The notes beneath the pieces are model-generated. The model was not told the origin of the DNA. It saw only the letters and a list, made by a program, of their open reading frames with translations, and did no database searches. A program made the translations under genes and the position numbers. From Streptomyces cupreus (GTDB lineage: Bacteria; Actinomycetota; Actinomycetes; Streptomycetales; Streptomycetaceae), in contig NZ_JACMSF010000004.1 in the NCBI RefSeq assembly GCF_014257025.1, positions 124,001 to 188,000 on the forward strand: 64,000 bases of DNA. Reading direction: 5' to 3'. This document shows, piece after piece, positions 57,721 to 64,000 of the stretch. Numbering within the stretch: the stretch's first letter is position 1; each line of letters opens with the position of its first letter.

Positions 57721-58617
57721 CTACCGTCGGGCGAGCAGGGCGTACAGCAGGGGGATCCTCGGCTCGTCATCGGGCAACTGCCACCAGCCTTCGCGGGTAC
57801 GGGCCATGCGGTCCCAGCGGCGCCAGGGGAGCTGCGACGTCTCCCGCAGTCTCTCGATCTGCAGGCCGGCGGTAACGATGGCGTTGACCACATCGTCCAG
57901 CCCGTGCATCCACTCGAAGAAGTCCGTCGCGCCCAGGAGGGCCGGACCATCGGTGTACGTGTGGGTGGACTCGCGTTGGATGGCGCCGCTGGCCAGGTAG
58001 TCATGGCCGATCGCAAGACTGCTGGCGTGGTGATCGTGGCCAACGAGGTCAGGGCCGTCACCGGTGTGGGGCCGGGGGCGCAGGGCGTTGAGAAGCGGGT
58101 GGAACTCGGCGATGTACAGCCTGCCACCCGGGCGCAGGAGTCTGGCAATCGTATTGGCCCACGGCATCAGGTCGGGGAGGTAATACAGGGCCCCCTTCCC
58201 GGTGTAGATCACGTCGAACTGACGCCCGTCGAGAACTTCGGCTGCGTCATACACATTGGCCTGGACGTACTCGACAGAGATGTTGGCGCGCTGCGCGAGT
58301 TCTCTGGCTGAGGAGACGGCCTGCCCAGAAAGGTCGAGACCTACCGTATGGGCGCCGCGTTGGGCGAAGGCGATGGTCTCGGTACCGAGATGGCACTGAA
58401 GGTGGAGAACGTCGCGCCCTTCCAGTTCACCGAGGTCTTCCCACTCGAAAGGGGCAAACCAGCGAGAAGGGTCGGAAGCCTTGCCGTCTTCGAGGCCGTA
58501 GTACCTGCTGCCGATGTGGACAGAGGTACGCGCGTCCCAGTTGAGCTCATTGGCTCGCATCATGTCCCGGCTGGCGAGGTTGAGCCCTTCGGATGCCTCA
58601 TTCATGCCGTCATCCAA
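57721..58617 (-). CDS. Class I SAM-dependent methyltransferase
   Basis: A 298-residue methyltransferase (295 from the ATG at 58605). Motif I is VLHLQCHLGTETIAFAQ with an atypical Cys, then VGLDLSG and the FDVIYTGKGALYYLPDL segment of motif IV/post-motif; RLLRPGGRLYIAEFH follows. Likely acts on a small molecule; the substrate is unknown. Divergent from the NUDIX-like gene. Confidence 0.88.
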   Translation of the reverse strand: MDDGMNEASEGLNLASRDMMRANELNWDARTSVHIGSRYYGLEDGKASDPSRWFAPFEWEDLGELEGRDVLHLQCHLGTETIAFAQRGAHTVGLDLSGQAVSSARELAQRANISVEYVQANVYDAAEVLDGRQFDVIYTGKGALYYLPDLMPWANTIARLLRPGGRLYIAEFHPLLNALRPRPHTGDGPDLVGHDHHASSLAIGHDYLASGAIQRESTHTYTDGPALLGATDFFEWMHGLDDVVNAIVTAGLQIERLRETSQLPWRRWDRMARTREGWWQLPDDEPRIPLLYALLARR

Positions 58618-58862
58618 TCACCGGCCTTCGGGACCACATATCACCTCGGTGATATCACTCAGGCGATGGTCCCGCTCCTACGAACTAGGCATCCTTACAA
58701 GCTCGTTCGGCTCGTGTCCGGAGCCGGATGTTGAATGCACCCTCTCCCCGCGAGCAACACCTTGGCGAGCGGGAAGCGCGGCTATTCGCCGCACTGGAAC
58801 ACACCTCACACCGTGTCCGTATTCCCGACACCTGCTGGACGGCCCATGAGGAGGGGCACAAC

Positions 58863-59372
58863 GTGACCACGTTGACGCACCGATGGCTCCCGAGTCGTAT
58901 GCCGGACGAGACCGATGTGCGACAGGTTTACGGCTTCTGCTTTGACGCCGCCGGCCGGGTTTTGCTGGGAGTGGAGCACGGCGAAAGCCCCGGGCTCCGA
59001 ATGCCCGGCAGTGAAACGGAAGCAGACGGATACGACTACCTCGCAACGTTGGTCCGAGAGTGCCGAAGCGGGTATCGGGTCACCATCACAAAACCTATCT
59101 ATCTGGGATATCGACAGGTTCGAGACGAAGACGCCGAATTGACCTATGCCGAACTCTTCTTGGCAGCGCGCATAACCACGTTCCATCGCCGGAGCCCCGC
59201 GCTTGGCAGCTGTCGCTCATTCCAGAGGCTGCTGACACCAGTCAGCTATGTTCCCGATCGCCTCGGCTGGGGAGCAGAGGGGTCGCTGCAGATTTCTTCC
59301 GCTGCCGCTGTCGCAACTAATGTCTTCGGCCTCGACCTGTCGGTTCTGCACGACGAGATCTATCGGACCTGA
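58863..59372 (+). CDS. NUDIX-like protein with degenerate Nudix box
   Basis: A 169-residue protein starting at GTG 58863 with RBS GAGGAGGGG. The NUDIX fold is suggested by YGFCFDAAGRVLLGVEHG and PGSETEADGYDYLATLVRECRSGYRV, in the place of GX5EX7REUXEEXGU, but the EExG part is missing, so pyrophosphatase activity is doubtful. Divergent from the methyltransferase gene. Confidence 0.7.
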   Translation: MTTLTHRWLPSRMPDETDVRQVYGFCFDAAGRVLLGVEHGESPGLRMPGSETEADGYDYLATLVRECRSGYRVTITKPIYLGYRQVRDEDAELTYAELFLAARITTFHRRSPALGSCRSFQRLLTPVSYVPDRLGWGAEGSLQISSAAAVATNVFGLDLSVLHDEIYRT

Positions 59373-59487
59373 GGTGATAGCCGTCCGCCACCAAAACGCT
59401 GACGGCTGAATTGACTCTCTCTACTGGTGCGTATCCAAGAACGTGGATGATGCGTGCCCTGCAAGACAGTGGCGCAAAGGATCACAC

Positions 59488-60546
59488 ATGTCCGAGTCGG
59501 CAGGCTCGGCGAATGAGCGGCGGGAGGGGAGACTTGTGGCATCCGTACCGCACAAACCGATCACTGAGAGTCCAGGCAACGGGCGAGGCAACGTACCAGA
59601 CCGCGGCATCTTGGTACTTGCCTACGGGCACAGGCGATACCACCGCCAAGCATATTCACTGGCCCTATCGTTGCAGCGCCACTCTCCCGGCATGCATCGC
59701 ACCCTGGTCACCGACGACGTGCGATGTGTAGCAACAAAGGCGTACGACTCGGTGATCAAGATTAAGACTGGGCAGTCGGATGACTGCCGCCTCAAGCTAA
59801 GTCTCGATACGTATGCCCCGTACCCGCGCACCCTCTACTTGGACGCCGATGCTCTTGCAGTCCGCCCCATCGAGCCAGTATTTGACCTTTTCGACAGCTC
59901 CGACGTTGGAGTAGTCGGGCGTGACATCACAGCCGACCGAGACGAAATCTGGTACGGGGACGTCGCCTCAATGTGTCGCGCAGCAGGTACAGGCTGGCTA
60001 CCGAAGTGCAACAGCGGCCTGATCCTCCTCCACTCCACCGATGCAACTCGGCAAGTGTTCGCTCGGGCCCGCGAATTGGTCAACGAGTACACCGAATTGG
60101 GGCTGCACACCTTCCGCGGAGGAATCGCCGACGAGCCCCTCCTGGCGATGGCGCTCGCCGAGCAAGGTATCCACGCCCAAGATCTCACTGCTCTCGCATC
60201 CGCGACTCCGATCGGCATCAATGGCCCACTGCGAGTCAATGCACTTGCCGGGGCGTGCACATTCGCCAAGCAGGGGACTGAAGTTGAGCCCGCTCTGATC
60301 CACTTCGCAGCTGACTACAGCTCGGACTACCGGCTTGCCGGCGCCCACTACAGGCGTGAACGACTCGCGCTTCATCTGTCTCAACGCCTCGGAGCGCCTG
60401 ACAGGACAGCCCGGATCGCCGCAGGGCTGCGCTACGGCCTTCAGTGCGCAGCGTTCAACACCTGGATCCGCATCGCTGGCCGCGCCCCTCGCGACCCTTC
60501 CGACTTCTTCGGCACGGCGAAGCAGCCCCTTGAGGTGTCCCAGTGA
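59488..60546 (+). CDS. Glycosyltransferase-like protein (GT8-type fold, DxD)
   Basis: A 352-residue nucleotide-sugar transferase-fold protein. The core begins GILVLAYGHRRYHRQAYSLALSLQRHSP; RTLYLDADALAV contains the metal-binding DxD; and NSGLILLHSTDATRQVF follows, typical of GT8-like galactinol/glycogenin folds. The ATG 59488 follows AAAGGA. First gene of the coupled cluster with the next glycosyltransferase and the kinase-PLP protein. The acceptor is unknown. Confidence 0.82.
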   Translation: MSESAGSANERREGRLVASVPHKPITESPGNGRGNVPDRGILVLAYGHRRYHRQAYSLALSLQRHSPGMHRTLVTDDVRCVATKAYDSVIKIKTGQSDDCRLKLSLDTYAPYPRTLYLDADALAVRPIEPVFDLFDSSDVGVVGRDITADRDEIWYGDVASMCRAAGTGWLPKCNSGLILLHSTDATRQVFARARELVNEYTELGLHTFRGGIADEPLLAMALAEQGIHAQDLTALASATPIGINGPLRVNALAGACTFAKQGTEVEPALIHFAADYSSDYRLAGAHYRRERLALHLSQRLGAPDRTARIAAGLRYGLQCAAFNTWIRIAGRAPRDPSDFFGTAKQPLEVSQ

Positions 60547-60586
60547 TCAGCGCCAGAAAGCAATCTTCGTTCAAGGAGAAGAACTT

Positions 60587-61444
60587 GTGACGCAGGTGCC
60601 ACAGCCCGGTGAGACTTCGCCGATCCACGAGTCGACGGCCGGGGATCCCGCTTTCCGGATCGCGTTCCTCTTCCACACCAATCTCGACCTGCTCAGCCAG
60701 ACCCTGCCGCGTTGCCTGGAAGCCCTGACGGCAGGGACTCAGGAGTCTTTCGAGGTGGTACTGCACTGTGACGGGACTCCCCCGCAGACCGTTGCCCAGA
60801 TCGCCCCACGGCTGGCGCAATGGGGGGTCGACGAGGTGCGAGTACGCCGCCGAGACCGGTTCGTAGCTTCTGGGGACGGATCGAACAACGGGCACCGCAG
60901 ACTGTTCGACCAGCGCTCCCCGTACCTGATCGTCATCGAAGACGACGTGGTCATGTACCGCACCGATCCGTCGTTCGACGCCTTGTCTGCCTGTCGGCGC
61001 CTCTTCGAGAAGCACCCACGGGTTCCCGCGTTGAGCAAGGTGAGCGACTACCACCAGTGGTCCTGGAAGCTCGAAGACGCGGGCGACGAGCTCGAACCTG
61101 GCGTGCGCTCCGTCAACCGGCTGTCCACACACTTCATCGCGTACGACCTGCGCCGGTTCACCCCCGTTGCCGATCGTTTTGGAGGCTTCGACCTCGACGT
61201 GTTCATCGACCGGGCCGACCTCAGCTACAACTGGGAGGATCTCGTCTCCCACGTCGGCACTACGGGGGATCGCCATATCGCCTTCCCCGAAGGCTGGCCG
61301 CTTGAAGTGTTCCACTGCGATCGCAAGGTCGCCCCAGGGTCGATGTACCACACCCAAGATCCCCGGCTGAAGGCTCAAGTCCTCGCCGAGCTGGAGCAAC
61401 GGTTCCGAGCGGGTCTCGACACGCCCATTGAGGTGACAGCATGA
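60587..61444 (+). CDS. Glycosyltransferase-like protein (GT2-type, EDD motif)
   Basis: A 285-residue protein from GTG 60587 (RBS AAGGAG). FEVVLHCDGTPPQTVAQIA is a GT-A start, SPYLIVIEDDVVMYR is the metal-binding acidic motif, and a C-terminal region with NWEDLVSHVG and GWPLEVFHCDRK follows. The gene starts 40 bases after the first glycosyltransferase and overlaps the next gene by ATGA, indicating one operon and a shared pathway. Confidence 0.78.
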   Translation: MTQVPQPGETSPIHESTAGDPAFRIAFLFHTNLDLLSQTLPRCLEALTAGTQESFEVVLHCDGTPPQTVAQIAPRLAQWGVDEVRVRRRDRFVASGDGSNNGHRRLFDQRSPYLIVIEDDVVMYRTDPSFDALSACRRLFEKHPRVPALSKVSDYHQWSWKLEDAGDELEPGVRSVNRLSTHFIAYDLRRFTPVADRFGGFDLDVFIDRADLSYNWEDLVSHVGTTGDRHIAFPEGWPLEVFHCDRKVAPGSMYHTQDPRLKAQVLAELEQRFRAGLDTPIEVTA

Positions 61445-64000
61445 CGACCCCTCCGACACGCATCAACTCGTCACGCCCGTATGCCGAGCGCCTGGAGGCG
61501 TGGCGTACGCGTCTTGCCGAGAGTCGGCATCTCTCGAGTCGCTTCCGCGACCGGTACTCGATCGTCCTGGCTCAGATGGAAGCATTCGCCATGACGGAAA
61601 GCGTCGCAGCAGCACGGGAGGCAGCAGCAGCCGACCCTCATCGAGCCGCTGAGTTACTGGCTGGCACCACCCTGCTCCCGTCAGCAAGCCGGGCCAGCGC
61701 GCCTCTCCTCTTCGACGGGGACGCAGACATCGTGAGACTGCTGCGAGAGCTGCTCGCTGAATGTCTCCACCTCGATGACTTCATGGCGGCCCAGCAGCCC
61801 TTGGCTCAGACCGCCGTCCCGATCCACCCCTCCCGTAGGGCACGCATTCTCCGAGTCGATGAGCCAGCTTCGTGTGACCTGGTGGCTCTGGTCTGGTCGG
61901 CCGGATCCGTCGAGGAGCGGCAGAGGAACGCTGCTCTGATCTCCGGCATCCTCCCTGAGCGGAGTGGTCCGGGTGAGCTGCGGCTCGCCGTCCAGAGCGA
62001 GTACGCGCTGGTCCGGACGGAATATTCGGCGGACCCGTGGGTCTTCTCCCCGAACCTCGGCGAGACATTGGAGGATGCGCTGCGCTCGAGGAGGCTCGAT
62101 TCGCGCAGCCGACGCCGGGTCCTTACCGCCCTGCGACGGCTACGCGAGGCGATGCTGGAGGCTGGCCTGATCTGGCAGGGCTTCGCTCCCCGGAACATGT
62201 TTCTCCGAGATGAGGAGATCATCCTCATCGACTTCGAGGAGGTCGTCGACAGCAGCACCTCGCCTGCACGCGCAGCTGAGTACCTGCTGTGGCACAGGAT
62301 CTTTTTTGCCGACAGCCTGACCGCCGCGGAGGCCGCCGAGCTGTTCGCCGTGGACAGCAATGGTGCGCCCGCCATCGCTGACGATCATCCGCTGCCGGCG
62401 GACTCGTTTGAACGGGCGCTGCTCGCGGTCGATACGGTGACGTGGCGGCAACGCCGAGAACTCCTCGGTCAATCCCTACGCCTTGAGAGCCAGCACCGAC
62501 GCCCTGAGCGACGGCGTGATGGTGGAGTTCTGTACGGACACGAGCTTGGGCACTTTTGGGGCGACTTCCTGCCAGTTGCTCATGAGGTCCGGCTCTTCAG
62601 CCATCTGTCCCCGATAGAAGATCCAAACACGCTGGTCGCATGCCTGGAGGCATTCGAGGCCGCGATGGAGGCCGACATCTGCCGCGCCATTCGAGCCAGC
62701 TGCACAGGCACCGCCGATGGCAGTGCAATGCGCACAGAGGGGCTCATCGACGCCCTGGATGCTGTTGGCGTGACCGCTCTTGCCGAGGCGCGTCTGAACA
62801 CGCGGGCCTGGTACCAGCAGCTGACGGCAGACCCTGCTCGTCTCATGGACGAACTTCTCTTTCAGCTCGGCACCAATGTCGGCGGTGTGAGCCAGCCGCT
62901 CCTGGACACCTACCTCGTCGGCAGAAGTGGCGCCCGGAAAGGGCATGAGGAGGATCTGGTCGAGACTGTTCGTGTTGGCCTGGACTTCCTGCACGGCGCC
63001 GAGCCGGAGCAGCCCTTCCTTCGCTACGCCGAGCCGACCGCACTGAGAAAGGCCATCGCCCAGCCCCTGCCGCGGGAAGGGCTCGGTTTCGACCACGTCC
63101 TCGCTGAGGTCAACGACGTCGTTGCCCGTTACTCCATCGGGCAGGGGCACCCCAGGTATTTGGCGTTCCCCGACTCGGGCAACGCCTTGGCTGCCCTGGC
63201 CGGCAGCCTTCTCAGTCCGCTCCTCAACCAGAACCTCATAGCCGTCGACCGCAGTGCGCCCTCAGCGACCTTCGTCGAGGCACAGGTCATCGAATGGCTG
63301 CGGGAGCTGGTCGGGTACACGACCGTTCCGCTCACCGAACTACGCGGCGTCAAAGACGTCTCTGGGCTCTGGACGACCGGAGGGCATCTGTCCAACCACA
63401 TCGCGATGCTCGCTGCGCTGGGACACACCTTCCCGGCCGCACGCAAGCATGGCCTGCGAGGGCTCGACACCCAGCCGGCGGTCGTCATGGCAGGGCCGAT
63501 CGCTCACTACTCGCACAGCGACGCCGCGTTCCACCTCGGCCTGGGCTGGGACGCGATTCTCTCCACCGGCGCCAAGCAGGGCTACACGACCGACCCGGCG
63601 GCCGTCGACCGGCTTCTCTCAGATCCCCCGTCCGGTCGTACACCGTTCATGGTGGTTGGAGTGGCCGGCAACTGCCGGACAACAGGACTGGACGATCTTG
63701 AGGCGCTCGGTGAGGTCTGCCGCAAGCATGGTGTGTGGTTCCACGTCGACGCCTGTCACGGAGGAAGCCTGATCTTCAACGATCGGCTGCGGCAGCAGCA
63801 TCTCCGTGGAATCGAGCAGGCCGATTCTGTTTCGCTCGACCCCCACAAGGGCCTCTTCACCCCATACCCCTCGTCGTATGTCCTGTTCCGGGAGCGTGAA
63901 GTCCTCACCCAGTTCAGCCGTCACACGACGACTGTCATGGCGGACGACTGCTGGGACCTCGGGTTGATCACCCCGTTCCTCGGATCGCGGGGCTTCCAAA
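61441..64000 (+). CDS. Fusion of degenerate kinase-like domain and PLP-dependent decarboxylase (3' end outside window)
   Basis: An open frame of at least 853 codons, no stop to base 64000. Residues about 100-290 resemble an APH/RIO-type kinase: LIWQGFAPRNMFL stands at the HxD...N catalytic loop and IILIDFEEV at the DFG position, but the catalytic Asp is missing, so it may be a pseudokinase. A helical spacer (330-540) follows. From about 560 it is a group II pyridoxal-5'-phosphate decarboxylase: GHPRYLAFPDSGNAL, TTGGHLSNH, VDACHGGS and SLDPHKGLFTPYPSS with the PLP Lys. Such enzymes decarboxylate amino acids. The ATG overlaps the upstream stop (ATGA). I know of no named family with this exact architecture. 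Confidence 0.8.
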   Translation, partial: MTTPPTRINSSRPYAERLEAWRTRLAESRHLSSRFRDRYSIVLAQMEAFAMTESVAAAREAAAADPHRAAELLAGTTLLPSASRASAPLLFDGDADIVRLLRELLAECLHLDDFMAAQQPLAQTAVPIHPSRRARILRVDEPASCDLVALVWSAGSVEERQRNAALISGILPERSGPGELRLAVQSEYALVRTEYSADPWVFSPNLGETLEDALRSRRLDSRSRRRVLTALRRLREAMLEAGLIWQGFAPRNMFLRDEEIILIDFEEVVDSSTSPARAAEYLLWHRIFFADSLTAAEAAELFAVDSNGAPAIADDHPLPADSFERALLAVDTVTWRQRRELLGQSLRLESQHRRPERRRDGGVLYGHELGHFWGDFLPVAHEVRLFSHLSPIEDPNTLVACLEAFEAAMEADICRAIRASCTGTADGSAMRTEGLIDALDAVGVTALAEARLNTRAWYQQLTADPARLMDELLFQLGTNVGGVSQPLLDTYLVGRSGARKGHEEDLVETVRVGLDFLHGAEPEQPFLRYAEPTALRKAIAQPLPREGLGFDHVLAEVNDVVARYSIGQGHPRYLAFPDSGNALAALAGSLLSPLLNQNLIAVDRSAPSATFVEAQVIEWLRELVGYTTVPLTELRGVKDVSGLWTTGGHLSNHIAMLAALGHTFPAARKHGLRGLDTQPAVVMAGPIAHYSHSDAAFHLGLGWDAILSTGAKQGYTTDPAAVDRLLSDPPSGRTPFMVVGVAGNCRTTGLDDLEALGEVCRKHGVWFHVDACHGGSLIFNDRLRQQHLRGIEQADSVSLDPHKGLFTPYPSSYVLFREREVLTQFSRHTTTVMADDCWDLGLITPFLGSRGFQ

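Noticed and set aside
39288..64000. An amber-suppressor tRNA (CTA anticodon) that would decode the in-frame TAG codons
   Set aside because: No cloverleaf or T-arm match was found anywhere in the window apart from the tRNA-Arg; the rest of the genome is not visible.

Overview
The window reads as Streptomyces (or a very close actinomycete) chromosome: GC-rich throughout, GTG/TTG starts, strongly GC-biased third codon positions, and a typical Streptomyces gene set (PknG/PP2C/VWA/FHA signalling genes, ETTA-type ABC-F protein, a thioester surface protein with an LAxTG sorting signal, an SsbB-like second SSB, paired dynamin-like GTPases). Positions 1 to about 16.7 kb look like conserved core chromosome. 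From the tRNA-Arg(TCT) gene at 16.7 kb rightwards the content is accessory: two tyrosine integrases with excisionases, a large phage-defence operon, duplicated aminoacyl-tRNA synthetases, many HTH/TPR regulators and single-purpose enzymes.

Layout. 0-5.8 kb: a phospho-signalling operon of PknG kinase (5' end outside the window), PP2C phosphatase with zinc ribbons, VWA protein and an FHA protein with a collagen-like linker. 5.8-10.1 kb: isoaspartyl-methyltransferase-like protein, truncated globin, and an ettA - thioesterase - unknown operon. 10.5-16.4 kb: thioester-domain surface protein, an ssb gene interrupted by an in-frame amber codon, and two adjacent dynamin-like GTPases. 16.7-18.6 kb: tRNA-Arg, integrase and excisionase, the left edge of an integrated element. 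20.6-38.2 kb: a six-gene minus-strand defence locus (AIPR protein, N6-adenine methyltransferase, specificity subunit, NERD/double-kinase/ATPase protein, unknown protein, giant HerA/FtsK-like ATPase protein) that matches the methylation-associated defence system (MADS) family but carries an AIPR gene and lacks recognisable MAD1, MAD3 and MAD4.

38.7-49.9 kb: an anti-sigma-type ATPase, a second seryl-tRNA synthetase gene preceded by a T-box riboswitch with a UCC serine specifier and interrupted by an in-frame amber codon, an APH-fold kinase, an asparaginase fragment, zinc-ribbon HTH and XRE-TPR regulators with a shared palindromic operator, a flavoprotein, a second glutamyl-tRNA synthetase, a PhyH-type dioxygenase and a beta-lactamase-fold hydrolase. 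49.9-55.1 kb: a nest of regulators and a GNAT enzyme. 55.4-57.4 kb: a second integrase/excisionase pair; the integrase carries an inserted LacI-type HTH. 57.7-64 kb: a methyltransferase, a NUDIX-like protein, then a translationally coupled set of two glycosyltransferases and a protein that joins a degenerate kinase-like domain to a PLP-dependent decarboxylase, cut by the window edge.

How it may work together: the defence operon is nearly completely coupled by stop/start overlaps, so its products are probably made in fixed ratio, with the methyltransferase and S subunit marking self and the kinase and ATPase proteins sensing or executing. The T-box means that uncharged tRNA-Ser should raise expression of the downstream serS copy. 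Both amber-interrupted genes (ssb, serS) are otherwise intact, with the stop sitting where a glutamate codon is expected.
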